DNA of 64,000 nucleotides from Lachnospiraceae bacterium (lineage in GTDB: Bacteria > Bacillota > Clostridia > Lachnospirales > Lachnospiraceae), in NCBI GenBank assembly GCA_024687205.1, contig JAILES010000094.1, forward strand, positions 23,528 to 87,527, in the 5' to 3' direction. Positions 9,103 through 17,337 of this stretch are shown here, in pieces. Made by a program: the position numbers and the translations under genes. The notes below the pieces were generated by a model that searched no databases, was not told where the DNA came from, and was given only the letters and a program-made list of their open reading frames with translations. Positions within the stretch are counted from its first letter, which is position 1; the number at the start of each line of letters is the position of its first letter.

Positions 9103-9663
9103 ATGTTGGAAATGTCAAAGCTTGCTGTTCTTTTTCCGGGAATAGGTTATCACAAGGATAAGCCGCTGCTTTATTACAGCATGAAGATTGCAAAGGAGGC
9201 CGGATATCAGCCGGTATATATCGATTTTTCTTCTATAGCCTGGGATAAAGCCGATCTGAGAGATCCCGAAAAGATGAAGGAGTTGTTTGAGAAAACTATG
9301 CAGATACCTCTTAAGACTCTGTCTGAAATGGAAATATCTTCAGAAGATGAGCTGTTGTTTGTTTCCAAAAGTATCGGAACAGCTGTTGCTGCATATTATG
9401 CAAAAATGAATGCCTTAAAAGCTAAGCAGATATATTTTTCTCCGGTTGTTCAGTTTGGCGGGTTTGCAGGGGACTACGGTCTGGCATTCTATGGTGATAA
9501 TGATCCTCTGGCAGATCACACTAAGATTGAAGAGATCTGTGTTGAGAAGAAGATAGAGGCTCATCTGATAGCAGGAGCAAATCACTCGCTTGAGATCGGA
9601 AATACGGAAACGGATCTTATAAACCTGTCAAAGATGATGAGTCTTGTGAAAACATTTATATAG
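9103..9663 (+). CDS. alpha/beta-hydrolase-fold protein
   Basis: A 186-residue soluble protein. The core has a beta strand LAVLFPGIGY at the N-terminus, a probable nucleophile elbow SKSIGTAVAAYYA (about residue 93), the late strand with QIYFSP and a catalytic-type Asp in YGDNDPLAD, and a histidine in GANHSLEIG; this order fits a small alpha/beta hydrolase with Ser-Asp-His. Start choice: GGAGATGGAGG precedes both ATG 9103 and ATG 9112; 9103 is given. It is 13 bases upstream of an MBL-fold gene and begins the run to 11968. Substrate unknown. Confidence 0.7.
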   Translation: MLEMSKLAVLFPGIGYHKDKPLLYYSMKIAKEAGYQPVYIDFSSIAWDKADLRDPEKMKELFEKTMQIPLKTLSEMEISSEDELLFVSKSIGTAVAAYYAKMNALKAKQIYFSPVVQFGGFAGDYGLAFYGDNDPLADHTKIEEICVEKKIEAHLIAGANHSLEIGNTETDLINLSKMMSLVKTFI

Positions 9664-9676
9664 GGGGATATATTAC

Positions 9677-10315
9677 ATGATCGATAACATCGAGGTATTC
9701 AGACAGAACAGTATAAGAATAAAAGCAGCCTGCGGTAATATCTGTATCGATCCTTTCAAGATCAGTGAAGCATCTCACGATGCTGCCTATGTATTTATCA
9801 CACATGATCATTATGATCACTTTTCACCTGAAGATATAGAAAAAGTTTCAAACGATAAAACCATTCTTATCGTACCCGAAAAGATGGAAAAAACTGCCGC
9901 TAAAAAAGCCGGAACTGTCGGAAAGATTTATACTGTGAAACCATCAACATCTCATAAGCTGGAAGACATAGAGTTTGAAACGGTTCCGATGTATAACATA
10001 TTAAAACCCTTTCATCCGAAGTCTGCGGGATGGGCAGGTTACGTTCTTCATATTGACGGAAAACGCATATACATAGCAGGGGATATAGATAAGATCAAAG
10101 AAGCCGGCGCTGTTAAATGTGATATAGCTTTGTTACCCATAGGCGGTTTCTATACGATGAATGTGAAGAAAGCAGTGGAACTTACAAAAGAGATAAGTCC
10201 CGAATATGTAATACCTGTGCATTACGGTGACATATCAGGCAGACCTGAAGACGGGACAGCGTTTTCAGAAAAAGTCGAAAAGCCGACGAAGGCGGTTCTG
10301 AAGATAAAATTCTGA
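9677..10315 (+). CDS. MBL-fold metallo-hydrolase (UPF0173-like)
   Basis: A 212-residue metallo-beta-lactamase-fold protein. The metal motif THDHYDHFSPEDI (HxHxDH, about residues 46-56) is intact, and the downstream metal ligands are plausible in YIAGDIDKI (Asp) and YVIPVHYGD (His). This small subfamily is close to UlaG / UPF0173 enzymes that hydrolyse lactone, phosphodiester or similar bonds. It follows an alpha/beta hydrolase by 13 bases and precedes a second MBL-fold gene by 22 bases. Confidence 0.85.
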   Translation: MIDNIEVFRQNSIRIKAACGNICIDPFKISEASHDAAYVFITHDHYDHFSPEDIEKVSNDKTILIVPEKMEKTAAKKAGTVGKIYTVKPSTSHKLEDIEFETVPMYNILKPFHPKSAGWAGYVLHIDGKRIYIAGDIDKIKEAGAVKCDIALLPIGGFYTMNVKKAVELTKEISPEYVIPVHYGDISGRPEDGTAFSEKVEKPTKAVLKIKF

Positions 10316-10337
10316 CGTTGAAAGGAAGGAGCACGTT

Positions 10338-11108
10338 TTGGGAGAAAGCAGAAAAGTTGAATTATACTGGCTTGGTCAGATGGGTCTGCTTATAAAGGCC
10401 GGAGAGATGAAACTGTGTATGGATTATTTTGCGAGTCCTTTTGAAGGAAGACGAACCATGCCGCCGATACCTGCCGATGAGCTGACAGGGATAAAGGCTT
10501 TCCTCGGAACACACGATCATCTGGATCATATTGACCATGAAGCATGGAAAATATGGGCAGGGAATAATCCGGATGCAAAGTTTGTTTTTCCGAAAGCACA
10601 TCAGAGTGCAGTGATCGCTGATGGTGTCGGTCCTGAGAATGCAATAGGATTAAACGACGGAGAGTCTGTAAAGCTTGGGGATATAACAATACATGCGATA
10701 GCGGCAGCCCATGAGTTCCTTGACAGAGATCCGGAAACAGGTCTTTCTCCGTATCTGCAGTACATCATTGAGATCGGAGATGTCAGGATACATCACGCAG
10801 GAGATACGGTAAGATATGAAGGAATGATGCCTAAACTGAAGAGCTTTGGAAAGTTTGATATACAGCTGCTTCCCATTAACGGACGTGATGCCAAAAGATA
10901 TCGTGAGAATTGTATCGGAAACATGACTTATCAGGAGGCGGCAGATCTTGCAGGAGAGCTAATGCCGAAGATCGTCATTCCCGGGCATTGGGATATGTTC
11001 GCTGATAACAGCGGGGATCCTCAGGCTTTTGCAGACTACATGGATGCAAAGTATCCGGGAAAAATAAACTGCATCATACCTGAAGTAATGAAAAAAATCG
11101 TTATCTGA
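10338..11108 (+). CDS. MBL-fold metallo-hydrolase, UlaG (L-ascorbate-6-phosphate lactonase)-like
   Basis: A 256-residue protein. It opens with VELYWLGQMGLLIKAG, has the metal motif GTHDHLDHIDHEAW (HxHxDH), a second set of ligands in IHHAGDTVRYEG and PGHWDMF, and LLPINGRDA; this pattern is that of the UlaG-like lactonases. The start is TTG at 10338, supported by AAGGAAGGAG 7 bases earlier; no ATG is available nearby. Neither a transport system nor other ascorbate genes are adjacent, so the substrate should not be assumed to be ascorbate 6-phosphate. Confidence 0.82.
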   Translation: MGESRKVELYWLGQMGLLIKAGEMKLCMDYFASPFEGRRTMPPIPADELTGIKAFLGTHDHLDHIDHEAWKIWAGNNPDAKFVFPKAHQSAVIADGVGPENAIGLNDGESVKLGDITIHAIAAAHEFLDRDPETGLSPYLQYIIEIGDVRIHHAGDTVRYEGMMPKLKSFGKFDIQLLPINGRDAKRYRENCIGNMTYQEAADLAGELMPKIVIPGHWDMFADNSGDPQAFADYMDAKYPGKINCIIPEVMKKIVI

Positions 11109-11122
11109 AAGCCGGGGTTATT

Positions 11123-11968
11123 ATGAGAAAATTAGATGGAAAAACCGCGATAGTTACCGGTGCAAATTCCGGAATGGGCATGGCTACTGTTGAAGCTCTG
11201 AGTGATGAAGGAGCAACGGTTATAATGCTCTGCCGGGATGAGAAGAGGGGCAGAGAGGCATTAGCAAAGCTGTCTGAAGTAAATAGCAGAAAACTGGACC
11301 TGATCCTGTGCGACCTGGGAGATTTTGATTCTATAAGAGCTTTTGTCAGGCTTGTCAGGAGGAAGTATGAGAGGATAGATATACTGGTGAATAATGCCGG
11401 TTTTATTTCTCTTGACAGACAGGAGACAAAGGAAGGGCTTGAGAGACAATTTGGTATTAATCATATGGGACACTTTCTTCTCACCATGGGATTGATCAAA
11501 ATGATGGGAGAGGGTTCAAGGATCGTTAATGTTGCATCCGGGGCTCATAAGGTAGGAAAGATCCATTTTGATGATATCAATCTGACAAAAGGCTACAACG
11601 TTGTTAAAGCATATTCGCAGAGCAAGCTTGCAAATGTTTTGTTTACAAGGGAACTTGCAAGAGGTCTGAAAAAGAGAGGGATAACTGTAAATTGCTGTCA
11701 TCCTGGGGCTGTTGCTACCAATATCGGGATTGACCGTGAAACCGGGTTTGGCAAAACCATAACAGGAATGCTAAAACCCTTTTTCCAGACACCCATGGAG
11801 GGAGCCCGTACGGCAATATTCCTTGCCACTGATGATTCCGTAAAGAATATAACAGGACAATACTTTTACAAATGCAGGATCGCAAGATCATCAAAGCGGT
11901 CCAAAGATATGGCTCTGGCCCGGAAGCTGTATGATCTGAGCATCCGTATCTCCACCCGTAAACGATAA
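11123..11968 (+). CDS. short-chain dehydrogenase/reductase
   Basis: An NAD(P)-dependent oxidoreductase of 281 residues with the Rossmann motif TGANSGMG (about residues 13-20), the structural NNAG motif, and the active site with Ser in VNVASGAH and YSQSK (YxxxK). The overall sequence resembles retinol-dehydrogenase-like SDRs (CRDEKRGREAL, NHMGHFLLTMGL). The C-terminus is basic. It follows the UlaG-like gene by 14 bases and is probably the last gene of the 9103-11968 transcript, since a strong promoter follows. Substrate unknown. Confidence 0.9.
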   Translation: MRKLDGKTAIVTGANSGMGMATVEALSDEGATVIMLCRDEKRGREALAKLSEVNSRKLDLILCDLGDFDSIRAFVRLVRRKYERIDILVNNAGFISLDRQETKEGLERQFGINHMGHFLLTMGLIKMMGEGSRIVNVASGAHKVGKIHFDDINLTKGYNVVKAYSQSKLANVLFTRELARGLKKRGITVNCCHPGAVATNIGIDRETGFGKTITGMLKPFFQTPMEGARTAIFLATDDSVKNITGQYFYKCRIARSSKRSKDMALARKLYDLSIRISTRKR

Positions 11969-11998
11969 ATCTGATATTGATCATTTTCCCGCAGCATG

Positions 11999-12044
11999 TT
12001 TATCATATAAATCTCTTGACAAATTATATATGATAAAATATAAT
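11999..12044 (+). promoter_or_regulatory. consensus sigma-A promoter with inverted-repeat operator for gpx-ohrR
   Basis: TTGACA (12016-12021), 17-base spacer, TATAAT (12039-12044): a perfect consensus promoter. An 11-bp perfect inverted repeat, TTTATCATATA (11999-12009) and TATATGATAAA (12027-12037), brackets the -35 box with a 17-base gap. This is where a MarR/OhrR-type dimer would be expected to block polymerase, and a gene for such a regulator is the second gene of the operon. Operator role is inference. Confidence 0.8.
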
Positions 12045-12088
12045 ATGACAAAACAATAAAATCAAAAAAGCCAAAGGAGGACGTGACC

Positions 12089-12631
12089 ATGAACTTTTAT
12101 GAACTGAGTGTTACAGCATCGACGGGCGAAGAGATATCAATGAAAGATTATGAAGGAAAGGTAGTATTGATCGTAAATACGGCAACAGGCTGTGGTTTTA
12201 CACCACATTATAAGGCCATTGAAGCCATGTATGAAAAGTATCATGACAGAGGATTTGAAGTGATCGATGTACCCTGCAACCAGTTTGCGGGACAGACACC
12301 GGGAACTGATGAAGAGATCCACGAGTTCTGCCAGCTGAAGTATAAGACACAGTTTCCCCAGATGAAGAAGTCGGATGTGAACGGCGATACGGCGATCCCC
12401 CTGTTTAAATATCTGAAGGAGCAGAAAGGCTTTGAAGGCTTCGGAAAAGGTGCAACAGCGTTGACTATGAGTGCAATGCTTGCAACGATAGATAAGGACT
12501 ACAAGAACAATCCCGAGATCAAATGGAACTTCACGAAATTTGTGGTAGATCGTGAGGGCAAAGTAGTAGCAAGATTTGAACCTACCGTAAAAATGGATAA
12601 GGTAGACAAGTTTATTGAGGAATTGTTGTAA
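12089..12631 (+). CDS. glutathione peroxidase-family thiol peroxidase
   Basis: Reduces hydrogen and organic peroxides; in Firmicutes the reductant is usually thioredoxin-like rather than glutathione. The 180-residue protein has the peroxidatic cysteine in NTATGCGFT (Cys35; Cys rather than selenocysteine), the PCNQFAGQ motif with its Gln, and WNFTKFVVD with the catalytic Trp. The ATG at 12089 was preferred to GTG 12083 because AAAGGAGG ends 8 bases before it. Expressed from a consensus promoter and followed 29 bases later by an OhrR-like regulator, pointing to peroxide-inducible control. Confidence 0.95.
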   Translation: MNFYELSVTASTGEEISMKDYEGKVVLIVNTATGCGFTPHYKAIEAMYEKYHDRGFEVIDVPCNQFAGQTPGTDEEIHEFCQLKYKTQFPQMKKSDVNGDTAIPLFKYLKEQKGFEGFGKGATALTMSAMLATIDKDYKNNPEIKWNFTKFVVDREGKVVARFEPTVKMDKVDKFIEELL

Positions 12632-12660
12632 ATATAATATGAAACTTAGGGAGACAGATT

Positions 12661-13095
12661 ATGGCACAGGAGTACGAACAGCTTTTACTTAAAAATCAAT
12701 TATGTTTTCCGATGTATGCCTGCGGACGCAAGATCGTGGCAGCATATACGCCGTATCTGAAACCGCTGGGGCTTACATATACACAGTACGTCGTATTCAT
12801 GGTACTGTGGGAAAAAGAGAGCGTGAATGTAGGACAGCTGGGGAGCATACTTCATCTGGATGCAGGAACTCTCACGCCGCTTCTTAAGCATCTTGAGAAA
12901 AACGGTTATATCACAAGAGCCCGTTCTAAAGAGGATGAGAGAGTCACCAACATCTGTATAACCAAAAAGGGAAATGCACTTAAGGCAAAGTGTAAGGATA
13001 TACCGCTTAAACTTGCTGCCGCAGGTTCATCCCTGACAAAGAAAGAAGCAGAGCAGCTGTATAAGCTGTTATACAAATACCTTGAGGAAAAATAG
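12661..13095 (+). CDS. MarR-family regulator, OhrR-like peroxide sensor
   Basis: A 144-residue winged-helix regulator. The N-terminal helix LLLKNQLCFPMYACGRKI places a cysteine at residue 15, the position of the redox-sensing Cys of OhrR, with another Cys at 21; LTYTQYVVFMVLWE and the recognition region LDAGTLTPLLKHLEKNGYI follow, then the wing DERVTNICIT. In OhrR, oxidation of Cys15 by organic peroxide releases DNA. It is the second gene behind the peroxidase, so autoregulation through the inverted repeat at 11999-12037 is likely. Confidence 0.88.
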   Translation: MAQEYEQLLLKNQLCFPMYACGRKIVAAYTPYLKPLGLTYTQYVVFMVLWEKESVNVGQLGSILHLDAGTLTPLLKHLEKNGYITRARSKEDERVTNICITKKGNALKAKCKDIPLKLAAAGSSLTKKEAEQLYKLLYKYLEEK

Positions 13096-13117
13096 GACAC
13101 AAAAGATTCACAGATTA

Positions 13118-13160
13118 TTAGCACTCACCTATTGACTTGGCTAACAATTAGTGCTATAAC
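13118..13160 (+). promoter_or_regulatory. CIRCE-like HrcA operator overlapping the hsp20 promoter
   Basis: The left CIRCE arm TTAGCACTC (13118-13126) is perfect; after exactly 9 bases the right arm is CTTGGCTAA (13136-13144), matching 5 of 9 positions of GAGTGCTAA. It overlaps a good promoter, TTGACT (13132-13137), 17 bases, TATAAC (13155-13160). A second inverted partner, AGTGCT (13150-13155), sits on the -10 edge. HrcA control of hsp20 fits the heat-shock role. Confidence 0.7.
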
Positions 13161-13271
13161 GTAGCCAGAACAAAGGAAACAGAGAAGATCCGGGAAAATG
13201 GATCCAAACACTCCTTCCCCTTGCTCATGAAACCTATAGTTTATAGTTTTTATGTGAAGGAGGGATGACTT

Positions 13272-13718
13272 ATGTTACTACCGAGTATTTTTGGAGAAAG
13301 ATTACTGGACGATTGGATGGACTTCCCGAGGATGGATTTCCCCGACATCGACAGAAAGCTGTACGGTAAACATGCAGCCAATGTGATGAAAACGGATGTC
13401 CATGAGCATGACGACGGATACGAAGTGGATATCGATCTGCCGGGCTTCAAAAAAGATGAGATCAATCTTTCCCTTGAGAATGGCTATCTGACAGTTAATG
13501 CAGCCAAGGGTCTGGACAAGGAGAAGAAAGACAGGAAAGGCAAACTGATCCGTCAGGAGCGTTATGCCGGTTCGATGACGAGAAGCTTCTATGTCGGCGA
13601 GGAGATCACTGAAGAGGAGATAAAAGCCAAATTCGAAAACGGCGTGCTGCAGCTGAGCCTTCCTAAGAAAGAGCCCGCAAAAGTACCTGAGAAAAAACTG
13701 ATAGCTATTGAAGGATGA
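13272..13718 (+). CDS. Hsp20 / alpha-crystallin family small heat-shock protein
   Basis: ATP-independent holdase chaperone, 148 residues. The N-terminal segment MLLPSIFGERLLDDWMDF is short and aromatic; the alpha-crystallin domain runs from about residue 38 (MKTDVHEHDDGYEVDIDLPGF) to about 140, including RSFYVGEEI and the GVLQLSLPK motif with its conserved I/V-x-I/V-like C-terminal tail. GAAGGAGG precedes the ATG. Single-gene transcript from the CIRCE-like promoter to the hairpin at 13754. Confidence 0.96.
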   Translation: MLLPSIFGERLLDDWMDFPRMDFPDIDRKLYGKHAANVMKTDVHEHDDGYEVDIDLPGFKKDEINLSLENGYLTVNAAKGLDKEKKDRKGKLIRQERYAGSMTRSFYVGEEITEEEIKAKFENGVLQLSLPKKEPAKVPEKKLIAIEG

Positions 13719-13753
13719 TCCTTAAACAGCATGATAAAAGCAAAGACGTAAGG

Positions 13754-13788
13754 ACAGCCTCCCGGTATATGCCGGGAGGCTGTTTTAT
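13754..13788 (+). terminator. rho-independent terminator after hsp20
   Basis: A perfect 12-bp stem ACAGCCTCCCGG / CCGGGAGGCTGT (13754-13765 and 13772-13783), 6-base loop TATATG, followed by TTTTATAG. Confidence 0.95.
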
Positions 13789-13872
13789 AGTAATACTCTT
13801 TATAGTATGATAAAATACGTGTATATACTTTTTTTAATGCCTGTGTCAGGATGAGATCATGGAGTCTGCAGT

Positions 13873-15702
13873 ATGAAATATGAAGAGATCAAAAAACAAT
13901 ACATCAGAGGCTGGCGTACATGGAACGTGCGAAGCGTCCTTTCTCATGTGCATATGCCGGATGGCTTTGCACTGAATATCGCATTCAAGGAATATCGGGA
14001 AGGACATTATCTGAAAGAGACACTTATCGGAAGATTTGTGAATGAGTATGGACGGGAACCTGCTGAAACCGCATTACCCGGAGCACATGCTTTCGACGGA
14101 AGTTATACGGAAATGACGGTTCAGTGGTGTGATATGGAGATCAGAGTTGAGTCTGCTGCTGAGGGTGATACACTTGCACTTCTGATCACTCCTGTTAAGA
14201 AACAAAAGAAAGCGCCCATGCTTGTATTAGAAGGAGGATTCCTCTGGGGACGAAGCGGATGGGTGGAGAAAAAGGATAACAGTCTGGTATCGCACAGCCC
14301 GCTCAGATCCTATACCGTATATACAAGCGGAAGGGAAATGACAGATAACAATATACCCGTACAAACGGCATTTCTTTCGGTTATTCTTGACGGACCGGTC
14401 GGTTTTTCAGCAGGCAAAGAAATGATGCTTGATCAAATCCGGGAATTCATTGACAGGAAAAGATGCGAACATGAGCAGAAGAGCAGCTACTATGCAGATC
14501 TGCAGGAGATGTATCTTGCAATGGAGTCAGCCCTTGGCTGGGATACGATATATGATGCGAAGCATGACAGAGTGATCTCTCCGGTAAGCCGTTTGTGGAG
14601 TATCAGCAGCGGAGGCTATGTGCTCTTTTGCTGGGATAATTTCTTTGCAGGATACATGGCGGCTTGGGGAGACAGATATCTGGCATACAGCAACCTCAAA
14701 GAGATATTGAATGAACAGACAAAAGAAGGCTTCGTTCCAAATCTTGCATATGCAACAGGACAGGTAAGTGCAGATCGTTCCCAGCCTCCTGTAGGAAGTA
14801 CCATGCTTCTGAAGACATATAAGGTGTTTAAAGAGAAATGGATCGTTGAAGAAATGTTTGATGATCTTCTCAAATGGAATAGCTGGTTTTACGAACATCG
14901 TATGAATGAAAGCGGTGCGCTTTGCTGGGGAAGTGATCCTATACCTGTGCTGTTTGGTAACCGCTGGGAATCCGACGGAGTTAATGACCGTTTCGGAGCA
15001 GCGTTGGAAAGCGGGCTTGATAATTCGCCCATGTATGATGATATTCCGTTCAATAAACAGACGAACCGGCTGGAACTGGAAGATGTGGGACTTACCGGTC
15101 TTTACATCATGGATTGTTTAAGTCTCATCGAACTGGCAGGGATAATAGGAAGGGAAGATGAAACAACTACTCTGCATGATCGTTTGGAGAAGGCGTGTGA
15201 AGGACTGGAAAAGCTCTGGGATGAAGAAAAGGGATTCTATTATAATCGCAGAAGTGATACGGGCGAGTTTTCACGAAGGATATCTCCTACGAATTTTTAT
15301 GCATTGTTTTCTCCAAAAGTAAGTGAAGAAAGGCAGAAAAGGATTGCAGAACATTACTATAATAAAGATGAGTTCTATGGAGACTGGATGCTGCCGTCCA
15401 TAGCGAGAAATGATCCGGTATATCCGGAGCAGGAATACTGGCGCGGACGTGTGTGGGCACCTCTCAACTTTCTTGTATATCTGGCTTTGGAAAATACCGT
15501 GTTATCGGATGTGCGACATGATCTTGCAGAAAAATCCCGCAAACTGTTTATGAAAGAATGGACAGAACACAGACATGTACATGAGAACTATTCAGCCATC
15601 ACAGGTGAAGGCTGTGACAGCTGGAACAGTGATAAATTCTATCATTGGGGAGCCCTGTTGTGTATTATAGCTCTTTTGGAAAACGGACAAACGCCGTGCT
15701 GA
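13873..15702 (+). CDS. GH63 / MGH1-like glycoside hydrolase
   Basis: A 609-residue cytoplasmic protein (no signal peptide). The C-terminal two thirds have the (alpha/alpha)6-barrel features of mannosylglycerate-hydrolase / GH63-type glucosidases: FCWDNFFAGYMAAWGD (with the substrate-binding Trp-Asp), GFVPNLAYATG, LEDVGLTGLYIMDC, NFYALFSPKVS, GDWMLPSIARNDP, YWRGRVWAPLNFLVY and WNSDKFYHWGALLC. The N-terminal 200 residues are a probable beta-sandwich. GGAG lies 8 bases before the ATG. Likely acts on an alpha-linked glucoside or mannoside inside the cell. It stands alone between two promoters' regions. Exact specificity cannot be set from sequence. Confidence 0.75.
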   Translation: MKYEEIKKQYIRGWRTWNVRSVLSHVHMPDGFALNIAFKEYREGHYLKETLIGRFVNEYGREPAETALPGAHAFDGSYTEMTVQWCDMEIRVESAAEGDTLALLITPVKKQKKAPMLVLEGGFLWGRSGWVEKKDNSLVSHSPLRSYTVYTSGREMTDNNIPVQTAFLSVILDGPVGFSAGKEMMLDQIREFIDRKRCEHEQKSSYYADLQEMYLAMESALGWDTIYDAKHDRVISPVSRLWSISSGGYVLFCWDNFFAGYMAAWGDRYLAYSNLKEILNEQTKEGFVPNLAYATGQVSADRSQPPVGSTMLLKTYKVFKEKWIVEEMFDDLLKWNSWFYEHRMNESGALCWGSDPIPVLFGNRWESDGVNDRFGAALESGLDNSPMYDDIPFNKQTNRLELEDVGLTGLYIMDCLSLIELAGIIGREDETTTLHDRLEKACEGLEKLWDEEKGFYYNRRSDTGEFSRRISPTNFYALFSPKVSEERQKRIAEHYYNKDEFYGDWMLPSIARNDPVYPEQEYWRGRVWAPLNFLVYLALENTVLSDVRHDLAEKSRKLFMKEWTEHRHVHENYSAITGEGCDSWNSDKFYHWGALLCIIALLENGQTPC

Positions 15703-15818
15703 CACCGGGGTACTCAAAATATGATACATATAGGTCAAATAATAAGAAGTTATTTAATGTCTTTTTCGTTAGAATCATATCATGAGATATTGTATATAAC
15801 GTAAGGAGGTATCTACGG

Positions 15819-16346
15819 ATGAATGAAACATTGAAAGTATTGGAGACAAGAAGAAGCTGCAGAAACTTTAAGCCGGATATGGTTAAGGATGAGGATCTTG
15901 ATGCGATCATCAAGGCAGGAACTTATGCTGCTACCGGTATGGGAAAGCAAAGTCCAATTATCATAGCTGTAACGGATAAGAAGCTCAGGGATGAGATCTC
16001 TGCGGAAAACAGAAAGATCGGCGGATGGCAGGAAGGTTTTGATCCGTTCTACGGCGCACCGGTAATACTTATCGTATTGGCAAACAAAGATGTGGCTACT
16101 CATGTTTATGACGGCGCCCTTGTTATGGGGAATCTGATGAATGCTGCGGAAAGCCTTGGAGTCGCAAGTATCTGGATCCACAGGGCAAAAGAAGAATTCG
16201 AATCTGAATTCGGAAAGAATCTTCTCAAAGAGCTTGGAATTGAAGGCGAATATGAAGGTATCGGCCACTGTGCTCTTGGATATGCAGCTGAACCTGCAAA
16301 AGCCCCTGCACCCAGAAAAGAAAACTATGTGTATTACAAAAAATGA
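15819..16346 (+). CDS. nitroreductase-family flavoprotein
   Basis: A 175-residue FMN-dependent reductase. The family start VLETRRSCRNFKPDMV carries the FMN-phosphate-binding arginines; AATGMGKQSP, GALVMGNLMNAAESLGVASIWIHRA and the late GHCALGYAAE follow. AAGGAGG precedes the ATG. It overlaps the next gene, a 2-hydroxyacid dehydrogenase, by 4 bases (ATGA), suggesting translational coupling. Substrate unknown. Confidence 0.93.
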   Translation: MNETLKVLETRRSCRNFKPDMVKDEDLDAIIKAGTYAATGMGKQSPIIIAVTDKKLRDEISAENRKIGGWQEGFDPFYGAPVILIVLANKDVATHVYDGALVMGNLMNAAESLGVASIWIHRAKEEFESEFGKNLLKELGIEGEYEGIGHCALGYAAEPAKAPAPRKENYVYYKK

Positions 16347-17302
16347 AAGTAATAGTTCTGAGCAGTGAATTACAACAAAAGCATCTTAAGCTCATTAAAG
16401 AGACCGCAGAAAAGATCGGGGCTGATGTCTGTTTTGCCGTGACAGAGGATGATATACCGGAGGATTATAAGGATGCAGAGATCCTGTATGGATTCGGAAT
16501 GAGGACAGCAGCAAGAAGCAAGCAGCTTAAGTGGCTGTGTGTTCCTTCGGCCGGTGTGGAGTATCTGTTTAAGCCGGGAACTTTTGCTAATGAGGACTGT
16601 ATCATTACCAATTCTGCCGGGGCTTTTGGTGTCAGCATAGCGGAACATATCATCATGGTAAGTCTGATGATGATGCGGAAGATGATGATCACATTTAGGA
16701 GATCGATCTCAGGTGAATGGGGAGACCGCCTGCCGCAGAAATCTTTGAAAGATTGCAGGATCACAGTATTGGGAACCGGTGATATAGGCTGTTGTTTTGC
16801 AAGAAGAGCAAAAGCCTTTGAGCCCAAAAAGCTTATCGGGATCTGCAGAAGCGGGATGTGTGATGAAGCGGCTTTTGATGAGATTATTAAAAGCGACGAT
16901 ATGGACAGGATTCTGCCGGAGACAGATCTTCTGATAATGTGTCTTCCTGCTACGGCTGAAACTAAGGGAATACTTTCGGAAGGAAGGATAAGTATGCTTC
17001 CCTCAGATAGTTATGTCGTAAACGTGGGAAGAGGATCGGCAATAGATGAAGATGCGTTGGCAGATGCTCTTGATGAAAACAGACTTGCAGGAGCTGCGCT
17101 TGATGTCTTTCTGAATGAACCGCTTCCGGAAAGCAGTCGTCTTTGGACTACTAAAAATCTTCTCATCACTCCTCATGTTGCCGGTAACCTGACCATCGAC
17201 TATACCATTGATAAAAATGTAGAGATGTTCTGCGAGGATCTGATAAACTACGCAAACGGCCGGTCGCTGGAACACCTGGTAGATAAGATAAAGGGATATT
17301 AA
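16343..17302 (+). CDS. D-isomer specific 2-hydroxyacid dehydrogenase
   Basis: NAD(P)-dependent oxidoreductase of 319 residues. Rossmann signature VLGTGDIGCCFARRAKAF, the LLIMCLPATAETKGI and YVVNVGRGSAIDEDAL segments, and ITPHVAGN with the catalytic His are all present; the catalytic Arg lies in VGRG. The early part carries GAFGVSIAEHIIMVSLMMMRK. This resembles the GhrA/phosphoglycerate-dehydrogenase-like branch rather than lactate dehydrogenase. Coupled to the nitroreductase upstream. Confidence 0.93.
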   Translation: MKVIVLSSELQQKHLKLIKETAEKIGADVCFAVTEDDIPEDYKDAEILYGFGMRTAARSKQLKWLCVPSAGVEYLFKPGTFANEDCIITNSAGAFGVSIAEHIIMVSLMMMRKMMITFRRSISGEWGDRLPQKSLKDCRITVLGTGDIGCCFARRAKAFEPKKLIGICRSGMCDEAAFDEIIKSDDMDRILPETDLLIMCLPATAETKGILSEGRISMLPSDSYVVNVGRGSAIDEDALADALDENRLAGAALDVFLNEPLPESSRLWTTKNLLITPHVAGNLTIDYTIDKNVEMFCEDLINYANGRSLEHLVDKIKGY

Positions 17303-17337
17303 TATATCAGATAATAAAGGAACAGAGGATTTATACA

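Noticed and set aside
10338..11108. Naming the second MBL enzyme ulaG
   Set aside because: No ascorbate PTS or other ula genes nearby; the fold motifs do not fix the substrate.
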